A stretch of DNA of 64,000 nucleotides from Ailurus styani (GCA_002007465.1 LNAC01000336.1:870481-934480), one strand, 5' to 3'; shown: positions 1-12,402, counted from the stretch's first letter. Made by a program: numbers and translations. The notes: a model not told the origin generated them from the sequence alone.

Positions 1-170
1 TCTGTATCCCAGCCAATTTTTACCCAATTCACTATTTCATCAATGCCATGTACCTGCCAGACTTACATGTTATTCTTTTATATCATACTTTATCAAATGC
101 TTTTTTAAAAATTTTATTTTTAAGTAATCTCTACACCCAAGATGGGGATCAAGCTCATAACCCTGAGATC
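1..170. repeat. Left copy of a duplicated block ending at an N
   Basis: These 170 bases reappear at 541-709 with only one-base indels, for example acttacatg against attacatg and a different T/A split in the T-run. This copy stops at the single N at 171. The pattern is that of two assembly contigs whose ends overlap but were not merged, rather than a biological tandem duplication. The block includes the start of a minus-strand CAN-SINE from about 104. Confidence 0.8.
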
Positions 171-171
171 N
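171..171. other. Single N: assembly join
   Basis: An isolated N follows gagatc. A one-base N with duplicated sequence on both sides marks a contig join of unknown true spacing, not a base-call ambiguity. Confidence 0.8.
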
Positions 172-540
172 AATTTATTTATATTTTTATTTACTTACTT
201 TTAGTTACTGAATTAGATCTACTGAATTACCCTGGTCTTCTTAAGTTTAAAGTAAGTAATATGGTGTCATTACCTGCTTCATGAGACAGAGTTCAACATT
301 ATTTTTCTCTTACTCTCACACTGTCTCATATTAATGGGCTGTAAATTATTCTCTCGAATATTCTACCTGTCAACTTCTTCCTTGAGTCTTAAAAACCTAC
401 TAGAATGTCTACTCCATCTCTTTGATGATTGTTATCAGAAAATATTTTCTAATACTTTTATCAACTCAATTGTAAATGACCCTAGCAACAGAACTTTTGT
501 TAGTTCCGTTGGGAGGGCTGTTTACCACCACAGTCTGACT

Positions 541-709
541 TCTGTATCCCAGCCAATTTTTACCCAATTCACTATTTCATCAATGCCATGTACCTGCCAG
601 ATTACATGTTATTCTTTTATATCATACTTTATCAAATGCTTTTTAAAAAATTTTATTTTTAAGTAATCTCTACACCCAAGATGGGGATCAAGCTCATAAC
701 CCTGAGATC
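541..709. repeat. Right copy of the duplicated block
   Basis: This is the second copy of bases 1-170. Here the sequence continues uninterrupted through the rest of the CAN-SINE to about 750, so this copy is the more complete one. If the seam reading is right, bases 172-540 would duplicate sequence lying just left of this window. Confidence 0.75.
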
Positions 710-750
710 AAGAGTTGCATGATCTACTGACTGAGCCAGCCAGGGGCCCC
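644..750 (-). mobile_element. CAN-SINE (old SINEC), 5' half, minus strand
   Basis: The reverse complement starts GGGGCCCCTGGCTGGCTCAG, runs through a tRNA-derived box A/B region (ATCTCAGGGTTATGAGC) and ends in TTAAAAATAAAATTTT. A TCAAATG repeat at about 632 and 751 is a plausible target-site duplication. The element lacks the CT-rich tail of younger copies and looks like an older subfamily. Confidence 0.75.
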
Positions 751-781
751 TCAAATGTTTTTTTTTTAAATTACAACTCAA

Positions 782-862
782 GGGCGCCTGGGTGGCTCAG
801 TGGGTTAAAGCCTCTGCTTTCGGCTCAGGTCATGATCTCAGCGTCCTGGGATCGAGGCCCGC
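782..862 (+). mobile_element. CAN-SINE truncated at an N
   Basis: The tRNA-derived head GGGCGCCTGGGTGGCTCAGTG and box B region are intact, then the element stops dead at the N at 863 after GAGGCCCGC. The rest of the SINE is missing and the sequence resumes with unrelated gatctaaatag. The truncation is therefore an assembly gap, not a biological end. Confidence 0.85.
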
Positions 863-863
863 N
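863..863. other. Single N: assembly join inside a SINE
   Basis: The N interrupts a young CAN-SINE after roughly 80 bases. The missing 3' half (about 120 bases or more) and any flanking unique sequence are not represented. Confidence 0.85.
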
Positions 864-1276
864 GATCTAAATAGTCCCATGTTGACTTGGTAAATTTTGT
901 GTTTTGAATACATCTGGAGCTTGAACATTATCACTAAATTCAAATATTCAGCTTGCTCTTTATACTCAGAAAACTAATAAAATTTAAATAAATTTAGAAT
1001 TTAGGTTAAATTAAAGGAACTTGAAAAATATTCTGCCATATTTACTATTAAAGTCCTATTAATGCACTGGTTTATTTGTGGATCTACCCCACCACCATCA
1101 GTGCAAGAAATGATTGTATTCAGTTATCATCCCAAATTCTGTAATGTAGAAACCATATATTTTCTTGTTTTTATAGAGAAAATCATGACAAAATTGGATT
1201 TTTTTACTTCTTTCATCCATGTATGCCCCATAAAATTTCCTCTTAGATCCACTTACAAGCTCAGAATTCTTTTATA
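864..1276. other. Unique AT-rich intergenic sequence
   Basis: No recognisable gene or repeat is seen. The short open frames here have no coding character. Confidence 0.5.
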
Positions 1277-1490
1277 TTTTTAAAAGATTTTATTTATTTA
1301 TTTGAGAGAGAGAGAGAGACAGAATGAGAGCAGGGTGAGGGCAGAGGGAAAAGCAGACTCCCTGCTGAGCAGTGAGCCTGATGAGGGGACTTGATCCCAG
1401 GACCCTGAGAGAGAGAGCCTGATGCAGGGTTTGATCCCAGGATCTGAAAGGCATTAGATACTTTTAACTGACTGAGCCACCCAGGTGCAT
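1277..1490 (-). mobile_element. CAN-SINE, minus strand, with internal duplication
   Basis: A reverse-oriented SINE begins with its A-rich tail complement (TTTTATTTATTTATTTGAGAG) and ends in GACTGAGCCACCCAGGTGC. Flanking ctcagaatt copies near 1260 and 1491 look like target duplications. About 40 bases beginning GAGCCTGATG are repeated in tandem (1374-1414 and 1415-1455). Confidence 0.85.
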
Positions 1491-1493
1491 CTC

Positions 1494-3529
1494 AGAATTA
1501 TTTTAAATGTCTTAAATCTTGGAATGATGATGCCATATAAAATAAGTACAAAATGAGGTGGAAAGAAGCTATCAAGTCATGGATTTAACATATTTGGTAG
1601 TTTTGTTTTTATTTTTTCATATTTTAAAGAATGACCATAGACAAATCACATAATCTCTTCAAGCTTCTATTTCCTCATGAATACTTTTTATAGTGTGTGT
1701 TTTTATACTAGTTATCTGGATAACTTAGACCTAATTGACTTCATCTGGAAGTTTTCCATTTTTCCTTTTCCTTAGTTTGTAAGATGTAAGATGTCCTTTA
1801 AAATCAGCTTAATTCTCCAAGCCATGAAGGAGGCAGGAGCAATTATAAACTCAGATGAATTTCTGTTTAGCTCTTTCAAATTATAAACATAAATGTAGCA
1901 ACTAATAAATTTTGCTTTTCGTATAAGGTGAAATTTGTAAAGGAATAGCTTTTTTCTCTTCTCTGCCCCCGAGAAGAAATATTCATATGCTTACATACCC
2001 AAAAAGTAAGAATGTAAGTTGTTAAACACACATCCACAGACCCAGTTTTCTCCAGGATCTGAAGATCTGATTACAAGTACCAGCAGATGTTGAAATATTT
2101 TCCCTGATCTGTCCTTATTTTCTGGTCCCTCTTTTGTTTCTCCTACAAAATCAGAAATTTGAGAGTTGAACATCTCTTTTCTCTTTGTCTCTCTTCAAAT
2201 TGAAATATCTATCAGTGCAGATTGACTGATTTCAAAGTGCCGGAGAAGGAGAATACGTGGTATTACAGTAACAGGATTACCATAACTCCATCAAGTAATT
2301 TCTCTGCACAAATTCCCAAAGTGTCTATGACATGCTCAAAACAGTAAGTGTAAATTACAGAACAACACATACAAAGGTGTGAGATATAAATCAGAGATTC
2401 AAGATGAATACACAATAAATAAGTTAACCATGCAACATATAAACAAAAATAGATATTTATTTATGTGCCTTAGATTATAAATTAAGAATGGATTCATAGA
2501 AGCAGAAGAATAACAAGAGCTGGAAGAGCAAATAATGACTTTGCAGAAATGGCAAGTCTCCATCTGACATCAAAGGAATGAGCGGAATTTAGAAAGGAAG
2601 GACAATGGTAGAGACTAGTGGGCAGAACACAAACACAAATAAAACGGATGAAAATCTCATGTCAAAGGACAAGATAGGTGTCATAATATAATAATATGAC
2701 AAGGAATATATTATTATGGACACAAAGCCCAGCTCTCCACCTGCAGGTTTTTCTCACACTGTATAACATGCTGTTGTTTTGACTATTGACTGTAACAACG
2801 GGAAGAAAAAAAACAACCCCATTGTCTGCATCCTAGGGACTCATCTGTCTTTCCTATGGACTACTGCTGATTTGCTTATCTTAGCACTGCTTAGACTCTG
2901 TTGGCTCCCTGCTTAAGCTCTTAAATATTTCCTGCCGATTGATGTCCACAGTTCTAGTCTTTGCAGGCAGGCCCTTCAGGGATCTAGCTGTAATCTACCT
3001 TTCCCCGAATATTTCTCACTTCTCCTCAGATGTGTCCTGGACCTTAGCCCAATCTGATTTTGCTTTTACTAGAACACATTTGGTTTGAAGCTTTCACTTA
3101 AACTGTGTCTCCTATACCCAAGTCTTAAAAATTCCTCCAGTGACTTAACACTGACTTTGGTTTCATCTGCTCTCTACTTTGGATAATCCAGATGGAAATA
3201 ATGGCTCACTCTTCATGTGCCTACAATTATTTATTGCATTGCTCTAAGATGTTAGCTTTGTATACTATACTTTAGCTAATTCTATATATCTTAGCTTCCC
3301 CTCTGGTTCAGGTAGGAACCATACATCACAAATAGCCCAGGACCAAACATTTAGTTATTGCTCAGCAAATGGATGTGAATTGAACTGAATCAAATAGAAT
3401 ATATTATGCATGAGCAAATGTCATGGCCTGTGGGATCCATTTATCTGCAAAAGGAAATTGTGAGGATAATTGCTAATTTTACAGAAGAATTTTCCTTAAT
3501 CCCAACAATGACTTGAAAATGCCCTTTAA
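1494..3529. other. Intergenic sequence without recognised genes
   Basis: About 2 kb of AT-rich sequence. I see no exon-like block, RNA gene or clear repeat. Very old repeats may be present but are not recognisable by eye. Confidence 0.5.
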
Positions 3530-3722
3530 CATATTCTGCCATGAATTTCTCAGCAGACTGGAAAGGTAGAATATTATTACCCTATTTTACAGATAAGAAA
3601 ACTGAAACTCAGAGAAGGTAAATGCTTTGTTGAAAATCTTGCAATTAGGAAATTCCAAAGCTAAATTTAGAAATCAAAGTCTTCTCATTCAAGACTTGAG
3701 TTCTTAATAAACCACTGTGAAA
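3530..3722 (+). repeat. MIR element, plus strand
   Basis: The stretch contains the MIR core pattern ATTTTACAGATAAGAAAACTG followed by AGAGAAGGTAAATG and ends in a decayed CTTAATAAACCACTGTG. This matches the ancient tRNA-derived MIR SINE shared by all mammals. Confidence 0.7.
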
Positions 3723-3864
3723 CATGCACATCAGATCATGGTAAATAGGAGATACATGTACAATTTGGGATGACTATAACCTATCTGTCCACTTTTCCTA
3801 TAAACCAGGAAAATCAAACCCATGTATTTAACAAATATTTGTTAATTGCCCCACCATGCATATA

Positions 3865-3872
3865 TGCGTGTG

Positions 3873-3916
<44 letters not shown>

Positions 3917-3920
3917 CACA
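3865..3920. repeat. (GT)/(CA)n microsatellite
   Basis: A run GTGTGCGCGCGC followed by about 20 CA units. The alternating purine-pyrimidine CG/CA tract is a Z-DNA-prone sequence and is likely length-polymorphic. The CxCxCx and HTHTHT peptides in the overlapping frames come from this repeat and are not genes. Confidence 0.95.
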
Positions 3921-5390
3921 CACGGTCACTAGGATCCTCAAAGTTCCTGGAGCTCCACAGTCCATGTGGAGCCTCCCATGACTCTGGGGGATGGGAGAGA
4001 AATAGTGAATGCACCAGTCATCTGGATGCTTCTCAAACATCCAAGAATTAGACTTCTTCAATTTTAAATTTACCTGCAAATGTTTGACGTCACATTAAAC
4101 ATAATCTCTGCTTACATGGAAATGAATCTGATGGCTTTAAATCACATAAATTCAGTGTTGGATTTGATTGAAAGTGAAGCACTCAATGAATGAAACTTTA
4201 ACACAAAGCCAGAGAATTTTCACTGAGGTCTCAATAGAAACTAGATCCAATGTCTGTATGCTAGGCATTCCACAACTGTAGTGTCTTTTTTGACATTATG
4301 GATATTGATGAGCCCTGTAGAGTCAGGATCTCAACCTTGGAAAAATTGCTTATTCAAATGATCTGCAATCCTAACGCTGCTGAGTGAGATACAACTCAGC
4401 CTCTGTGAATATTCCTTGGGCTTCTCAGCCTGGATGGAAAAGCGGGCCAACATGCTCAGCTTGCAGAACCTACATGCCATTTAGGTCAGTGTCCAGATAG
4501 AAATAGGATGTAAGTTATGTTGAATGATGTAAACATATGAAAAGTGGTAATTGGTTGTAGCACTGGTCTCTAAATATATAAGGTAAAAGAAAATGAGGTC
4601 ATGATTTAATTCACTGGGTCCATTTCTTGTGCTTACATACTCATGTGCTTATTACCAACAGTTGAGTGCCTGTGACTTTTAGCCCACATTTCATATTTCT
4701 CAGTATCAGCACTGCTATTGATAGCGGTAAGCAAACAAATACAGGATGGACTAGACATGGCTCTATGGTGAGATACAGTATATAAGGACTTCTGGGGAGA
4801 GTTAGTAAAAAAAAAATAACCCATGTGACACTAACTTGCCTTCAGTAGGTAAACACCAGATAAGAACTTAAGGTTGCTGATGAGACCAGAAAAAATAAAT
4901 TTGACTCTGGAGATTCTATGTGGTTATCTGAGAAGGGCCAACCAGAAGAAATGATAAGATATAGCGTGTGAGTAGGTGTGCTGATGTTGAGTCAAGAGAG
5001 AAATATAATGTAATGCAAGGATGGTAAAAATGTCATTTATAAAATTTGGAAGAAGTCTGTGTTCAAAATATGAAGAGGAAAAAATTAGGAAAAGACTGGG
5101 AGACTTGTTCAAGTACTGCTGATCCCAGGTGATTCACATGTGCAGGTATATATAAAAGCATCACTGTGTCAGGGAAACATGACTCCAGCCAGATGTTATC
5201 TCTTTTTGACCTTGGTGTCATGCAGCCTTGCTGTACGAGGGAAATGAAACAGTAGCTGACAAGTGTGAATGTTCTGCAAGGCAGCCAGTATCCCACCAGC
5301 CAGGCTTGATGATGGCAGTAGAGAGCAGTTTCAAATCTTCAAATTTCAAGCTGAAATTTTAATTGCTTCCAGTCATTGGTCATCTCTAAT
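3921..5390. other. Intergenic sequence without recognised genes
   Basis: Unique-looking sequence. The short open frames on both strands have no domain signature. Nothing supported. Confidence 0.45.
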
Positions 5391-5392
5391 TT

Positions 5393-5580
5393 GTCAAGCA
5401 TTTTACATGCATTTTCTCATGAAGGCTTGCAAGCTGGTGTTCATTGCATCATTTTACAGCTGAAAAAAATCAGCTTTCAGGACAAGTTACTCAAAGTCAC
5501 AGAGCCAATAATTGAGAAAATAATTTTCAAACCATGATCAGTCTATTGGCATAGTCTATACCACTTTCAGCGATGCTGAG
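5393..5580 (+). repeat. MIR element, plus strand
   Basis: CAAGCATTTTACATGCATTTTCTCATG, CATTTTACAGCTG and CTCAAAGTCACAGAGCC fall in MIR consensus order, with a decayed tail near 5575. Confidence 0.65.
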
Positions 5581-5589
5581 CTGCCTCTG

Positions 5590-7800
5590 GGTCAGTCAGA
5601 GTCCTAACTACACAATCAGAGGCTGTTATCTGAAGTAGATAGAGGGCGGGGAGTAAGGAAAATAAAAGCTTTATATGTTACAATTTTATAATATGCTTAC
5701 ATTTAATAAGGGGACTGCTAACACATCAAGTTTAACCCTCTCAAAAGACAACAACATATAATAATAATAATAATGTTTTAGAAAGCTGGGATGCTGATAA
5801 CAGTGTGACACAAAGGATTAATAATAAGGAAATTTTGCTTTAAAACACTGAGAAACAGCATCTTCTCAAGAAACATAACCAGAAATATGTGAGTAAACAT
5901 TTCAATAAATGTACCATAAATTTCTCCCCCCACTATGAGGAAATGATTGATTCATTCTTTTCTAGATTCCTTAGTATTTGAAGAGAATCATGCATATCTT
6001 TCTATTCTCTGGAATAAATTTCAATGGAATATGCATAATTGGAATAGCATGCTAACTGATCTGAAAATAAATGGACTTGGCAGGGGGCTTCCTGAGCCAG
6101 TTGTACTTTTAACATATGACTTCAGCACTGCCGGCTTTTCCTTTCATCTCTCACAAGTAAACTGTCCTAAATTCACGGTTTAAAAATAGTATTTGGGTCT
6201 TCCACTCCTGTTGGAATAAGACACTCTTCAATCCCTTCTATGGCATGTTAAAATTAGGCTCGAAGGGGGCAAATTTAGTAGCACTAGAGGAAGGCCCTTC
6301 CAGAACGGCATTGGCCTTGAGAAAGGCTGAATATAGGATGGTTCCAAAAGGACAGCCTAGATGAGCCGAGTTGCCAAAGAAAGATTAGAATTTAAGTCTG
6401 GAAAGAAGAGCAGAGTGAGAAGATCACAAAAACTGATCGTAGGATTCTAGAGTACTTTACTTCAAACTAGTGTGACCTTGGGGAAGTCATGTTCCTTCTT
6501 AGATGAGGAGTTGTGGAACCTGGGGAATAATCGCGGTAACACATAACTCCCAAATCTTAGTGGCTTTAACCACAACAGAGGAGCCCGGAGCTCAACTCTG
6601 TATCCTAGGAGCCAGGAGCACAGAGCAGTAGCTCCAACTGAAATATTGCTGAACACCAACGAGGCAGAGGGAAAAGGAATCCAGCAGAGCATTCATCCCT
6701 CTTCAAAATTCCATGTCAAATGACAACATATGTTTTGTACACGTTTAATTAGCCCAAATAAATCATATGACCTCACCCATCTTCAGGTGTGTGGGATAAG
6801 TATAATCTTTTTATGTTGGCAAAAGAGCGGCAAATGGGAAGCTGGGAAGAGTTATTGGTTATCTTCTACCATGCCCTGGGAACCCTACTCTCGAGACTGC
6901 AGATGGAGGGTGAGGAGGCAATGGTCTACAAGGGTCCCTCCCAGCCCAAAGGAACTGTGGCACCAGCTATTATCACTGCCAGAAAGTAGAATTATCTCCT
7001 GGAAGCCTTCTGGAAACAGGTTGGTTTTCACTTAATCAATCCTTCAGGACCCTGGCATGGCAGCATAAACAAGTCAAAACAACTGAGTAGGTTGGCTTAC
7101 CTGATCAACTCATAAATACCTATTTCTCCCTCACCAAAAACAGAGCCTGGTCATCATAAGCAATGAACAAAGTCTATTTTCATAAGGGGGAGGGATGGAC
7201 GTTCCAGCCCTGGGAGCTAAGGTGTCAGAAGGTTCCAAGTAATACAGGGCAGTGAAGAAATAGCCTGAAATTTTGGAGTTTGGGGAAAGAGGAATGAGGC
7301 AGGGAAGTTACCGAAATTAATTCTTCTTCCTATTGTTGATGTTTGTAATCATGATGATAATTACAATTTTATATCTGGAAGTTCTGTACATTTACACTGT
7401 TATCACACTTGATCTGGTAAGAAACAATGAGAGACAGAGTGACTTTCTTTGGAACTCTTAGAGAGGCTAAACCAGGCCCGTTTGATTAACAGTCCCGAGA
7501 AACAATATACTTCATACAGAAAGAAAACCAAGAACTGAGACGTCCACTTGGCAGGCAGAAGATGGAAGGAGGGGAATTCTATGAATTCATAGCAACCACT
7601 CATCAAGAAATACTGTCCTGGCACCACTCTAAATTTATAGGCAACCCTGGGAAAAATGTATGACATGAAATTTAACTTTCAGTTACAACTTTTGTATCCA
7701 TTTGCCTAGAATTAGAGATACATATTTAAAGAGAAAGATAATTTTTCAGCTATTTACTGAGATTATATTTTATCGGGAAGAAATAAAAAATAAATACATC
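5590..7800. other. Intergenic sequence
   Basis: A probable MIR remnant in minus orientation lies near 6455-6520 (GTGACCTTGGGGAAGTCATG). An ATA trinucleotide run lies at about 5757-5773. Otherwise no gene or RNA is recognised. Confidence 0.45.
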
Positions 7801-8036
7801 AAAACACCTGGTATGTTGGGCGCCTGGGTGGCTCAGTGGGTTAAAGCCTCTGCTTTCGGCTCAGGTCATGATCTCAGCGTCCTGGGATCCAGGCCCGCAT
7901 CGGGCTCTCTGCTCAGCAGGGAGCCTGCTTCCTCCTCTCCCTGTCTCTCTGCCTGCCTCTCTGCCTACTTGTAATCTCTCTCTCTGTGTCAAATAAATAA
8001 ATAAAATATTTAAAAAAAAAAAAACACCTGGTATGT
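7801..8036 (+). mobile_element. Young mustelid-type CAN-SINE with 16-bp target duplication
   Basis: A full-length SINE occupies 7817-8020, from GGGCGCCTGGGTGGCTCAG to the CTGCCTACTTGTAATCTCTC body, the AAATAAATAAATAAAATA tail and poly(A). It is flanked by perfect aaaacacctggtatgt copies at 7801-7816 and 8021-8036. Perfect target duplications and near-consensus sequence mark a recent L1-mobilised insertion. Confidence 0.95.
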
Positions 8037-8039
8037 GAC

Positions 8040-10962
8040 TACATCTGTTTCTTTCATTTTTTTTTTTTTTTTGGTTAAAGACCAAACACAAAGGCACAGG
8101 GAAATAATAACAAATAATGTTCAATTTACTCCGCATATACAGAATAATATTCAAATGCCTTAGCAGATCATTCATAGCCTTCCAAAATCTAGTCAAAACA
8201 TACATTTTAACTCTCTCTCCCGAACACTTAACCCCCGAGCACAACAGATTACTTGATAATTTTTGACAAGCCATGCACTTTCTTTTGTTTTACTCTTATT
8301 TTTCCTTATATAAATGCCTATTGATATCAAAACTTTAAAGTTTTAGCTTACAGCTACTTCTGCAATGCCAGTAGTTTTGTGTTATACTTCCCTGTCCATT
8401 CCCTACAATCCTGCCTTCCTTTATATCATTATTACAACATAGAACACATTCTCCCTGTACTTTAAGTCTTGTACATATGTCTAGTTTCTTTTTGTGGAGG
8501 CCTCGAGGGCAAGAACCATGTTTTATTGATCTCTTAATCCCATCACTTACAATTCTACAAGCATCGGTATGCCTAATACTTTCCTTGATTTGAAATAAAT
8601 TTTCATTGCGTGTCCGGTATACCACTTGCCTCCAAAGTACCCTGCCACTCCACAAGTATCATTTGCTACTTTTGAAACATTCCTGGATCTTTTTAAGACT
8701 GGACTTTTTAGATCTAGGTAACTGAGCAATTTTGAAATCTCAGAGCCCTGGTTTAGCTTCTCAGAGATAAGAATTTGATGACTCATGATGTCACCATGAT
8801 AATTTTGCCATATACTTAACTCAAGGCCAGCACTTTAGTGCTGAGAGAACAGTAGAGGTCCTCTGACTCACTATCCCACTATCCCCATTTATAGGCAATA
8901 GGAATCCACCCAGTGCAAAGCTGGCCTCTGCTTACTCTGGGATTCAGGGATGGTTGGAAAACATGTAGGGGTCTTAAAAGGGTCCTGCTAGTGTTCTTTT
9001 TACATGATGCTGTAGAATCCAAAGAGATAAAAAAAATCAGACATATAAATTAAATCCAAAGGTAGTGTGTCAGAAACGGGGGCGGTTTGCAGGAAGATTG
9101 TTAGAACCACAAGAAGAACTCATTCAGCTTCATTTCCACCACAGCCCCTTTGGGATTATCCCTGGGCAACTGCACATACAAATTATGGCCACAGCTAACT
9201 GGCAGAGTGAAAATCAGAAGGCCTCAAAAAGGACTGTCTGAATTTGGCTACAGGAGAGGGAGACTCTCTAGGACTCACCTAATTTGACACAAAATTAAGA
9301 GGTGAGGAATTTTCCTCATGTTCATGGAAGACAGGATTCCAGTGTGACCTCTAGGCTCTGGAAAGAACCATGCTGCTCGCACTGGCAGTAATGGTGGTCT
9401 GGGCCACTTGAGCAGCTTCAAACCGGAGGTATTTGTTTGCTGTGTGAGCACTGCTGGCAGAGCTGAGGCCAGGGCAGGAGGAAGCTTGCTATGACTTTTA
9501 GGGAAGAATCCCTGGAGAGCCTGACAGTTCAAGAACGTCACCACAGGAAGAGCACTTGTCTAGTGAGTCGGAGCAAATGGCCAGCATCAAAAATAGAGCA
9601 TTTGTGTGCCTCTGGGCAATGTTCGCCAGGAGCTCTCACAAACAGAAGATCGTGTGGGGCTGGGATGGAGAGGTGGGAGATGAGCCAAGAAGGCCGGGAC
9701 CAGAAGCATTTGAAAGAGGTTCTCAACAGTACTGCTTCTGGCTGGGAGTGTGATAGTCATCCTCATCCCTAACCAGTATGGCCAATAAAGTAAGAGCATC
9801 TTAGAGATACGCAAACTCAGGCCAAGCAAAATGAATTTTTACACAACTGGTGAGTGAAAGCTGACATTTCATTTCCTAGTCTTTCTGCAGTGGATTCCAG
9901 AGCTCTTATTCCCCATCCTCACTTTCACAGAGAATCAAACACCCTTATGCTGCTCTTCATCTGGCCAGGGGATCTGACTTCCCATTCTCAATAATGCATT
10001 TATTTCCAAACCTCTGACTCCACGTCCAACTAAACTCTCCACCAAGCCAGGCTCTTCCTTTGTGATAATGCAAAGGGCAATGCACAAGCTCTTCAGGAAG
10101 TCTGAAACATGAGGGACTGGAAAGGGACCATGCCTTGCCTGTGTGCACACCCAGTTCTGTGAAGTGGTATATAAGGCCCCGATCTGCATGTCTGTAGGTT
10201 TCCCTGGTGACACCGCTGTTTACCAGGCACCTCGCCTAAGTCTTATAATCCATCGATTGAGGATGTTACCTTAACTAGATCTCTAGTGTATCTTAAAGTC
10301 CTCAATTTCTATCACTCATATTCTGATTCAAGCTTGAGATTTTGTAAGAGAGCCTTGCATGTTTGTTGCCACTCATGAAAATTTTAGGGCTGTGGGATGC
10401 TGCAGGATGGGGCATCTCGCACACGAGAGCGGAGCTGTCTGCCTTCAGCCACCTTTAGGCTCATAGACCTGAACCTGTTCTGTTGAGGTGTAAGACTTAT
10501 GTAACATAGCATGCTATTGGGTAACATTTTCATCTCTAGGAAGTTATTTCAAATCACAATCCAACAGAGGGGCAGTCTCCTGTTGCTGGCTGGAATTGCA
10601 TTGCCTCCCACTTTGCTTCTGGAATGCCCATAACAGATTGAGCCTTTTCACCTTCATTGCAACGCGGGAGTTGTCAGTAGAAAGCAGATGACATTCATGT
10701 TCCAAAGGTCAGGCACAATTTCTGAGAGTATTTTGTGCTTAAGATTCAGGAGAGAAGGTCCTGCATATGGTTGCCTTTCAACTTTTTTTCCTCCCCCGTA
10801 ATTTGGACCTTCGTAAATTAAGTAATTGGATGAAAGTGAAAATTGAGGAGTCCAAATTTTGTTTTCAGCTACTTGCTTACATTCCTTTACCAGTCTATCC
10901 GATGGTGACTAATTAAGGACTTAGGCTCTGAAGATGACCAACAATTGTTAAATTGCAAATGG
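8040..10962. other. Intergenic sequence, no genes recognised
   Basis: A poly(T) run lies at 8059-8072. The 9.3-9.8 kb part is richer in GC and carries several overlapping short frames on both strands, but none is exclusive and none shows a recognisable domain or splice pattern. Confidence 0.45.
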
Positions 10963-11171
10963 CTAAATACATTTTAAAAAATATTTTATTTATTTATTTG
11001 ACAGAAAGAGAGACAGCGAGAGGGAACACAAACAGGGAGAGAGGGAGAGGGAGAAGGAGGCTCCCCGCTGAGCAGGGAGTCCAATGCTAGGCTCCATCCC
11101 AGGACTCTGGGATCATGAGCTAAGCCAAAGGCAGACACCTAATGACTGAGCCACCCAACTAAATACATTTT
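10963..11171 (-). mobile_element. CAN-SINE (arctoid type), minus strand, 13-bp target duplication
   Basis: The SINE occupies 10976-11158, flanked by ctaaatacatttt at 10963-10975 and 11159-11171. The reverse complement shows a diverged head, GAGCCACCCAACT on the plus strand, so the first few SINE bases are lost. Confidence 0.9.
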
Positions 11172-12229
11172 TTAAATGCATCCTAGAAAAAGGCGGGGAA
11201 TGAAGTCGGGTATTGAGGAAACAATGAGGGGACTGGCTCTTCTCATCTACTACTAGACATCAGAAAATGCAAATGACTTCCAAAAGAATCCCAGGGAATC
11301 CTAACCTCCGCGTCTGTTTCTTTGCACTCCATGGATTCCAGAACTGCTGCACAAAGGAAGGGGTTTGAGTAAAGAGGCACAACTCATACATATTGAGTGC
11401 AAATTCAACAAGGCTGCTTTTAACATTTGCAGGGCCTGCTTTCTCTCATGTATATATCTATTTAACAAATGTTGACTCTAGGGCTCAGAAGGCATTAAGA
11501 CGTGGCAAAGATGAACCTGGGTCATTACTCTAAGGTGGGGCCTCCATTCTGGTGGTTGGAGATGGAAAATCAACACATAGATACTTTCTCAGGAGGAAAT
11601 AAGAGCTATGGAGAAAACTAGTGAAGGTGGAGGTGAGGCAGGAGATGGAGCTCACAGCAACTTTCCCTGATGAAGGGACGTGGAGTTTACCTCTGGAAGA
11701 AATGAAGGAAAAAGGTGCATTGCAATTTCGGGGGCTGGGGCGGTATGTGCACAGGTTCCCAGAGAGCAGCTGTTTGATGGGCTTCCAACACAAGGAGTAG
11801 CGTGGTGGCGGTGGAGAGGTGTTTTTAGTGGCCAGATGTGCTACAGGCTGCGTGTGTAGGTATGAGAGAAGGAAAGGAATTCAAATGACTCTGTGACTGG
11901 GGACTGAGTAACTGGAAGTGGGGAAGGGCTACTTCCTGAGAAGTGGAAGGCTATGGTAAGAGGTTTGCAGCTGGCAGGGAGCGGATTCATTGTGAGTTCT
12001 GTTAGGGATGTGCTGAATTTGAGACGCCAAATTTAAACATCCAGGTAGAATTCCTATATAAAGCAGGAATATAATTGGAAATGCCAGTTGGAAAAAAAAA
12101 TCTGTACTCTGATATTTATACACAAGAAGGAAATTCTTCACATCTCAAAAGAACATAATTTTAAAATATTCTCTGCAGCATGATATTGAAGAATGGATAT
12201 CAAACTTAAAAATAGAAGTCTTAAGCTCA
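11172..12229. other. Intergenic sequence, no genes recognised
   Basis: Moderately GC-balanced unique sequence. Open frames at 11530-11793 and 11929-12141 (minus) lack any recognisable motif. Confidence 0.45.
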
Positions 12230-12385
12230 AATCCTCCTTTTTCCCACTTTGGACAGTAAGCTATATAATGCCCCTGAGCCTCAGTGTCCTTATTAGTAAA
12301 ATGGGCTTGAAAACTGACTCTCCTAAATTGTTCACATGACATTTTTATTGAATTTTGATGAGTTAAAAGTGTATCAAGGTACTTT
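12230..12385 (-). repeat. MIR element, minus strand
   Basis: GAGCCTCAGTGTCCTTATTAGTAAAATGGG is the reverse complement of the MIR core (CCCATTTTACAGATGAGGAAACTGAGGC). A CAN-SINE inserted just beyond it at 12415. Confidence 0.7.
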
Positions 12386-12402
12386 ATAAATCAGTGTTGC
12401 TT

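Noticed and set aside
541..709. Biological tandem duplication at the left edge
   Set aside because: The N at 171 and homopolymer-only differences point to an assembly overlap.
3770..4079. Frames encoding HTHTHT and CVCVCV repeats
   Set aside because: Translations of the CA microsatellite.
7861..8274. 137-codon minus-strand frame ending in a repetitive arginine/glycine-rich stretch
   Set aside because: Its C-terminal half is the antisense translation of a CAN-SINE.
9275..9829. Possible gene in the GC-richer 9.3-9.8 kb block
   Set aside because: Several overlapping short frames on both strands, none exclusive, with no splice pair or recognised motif.
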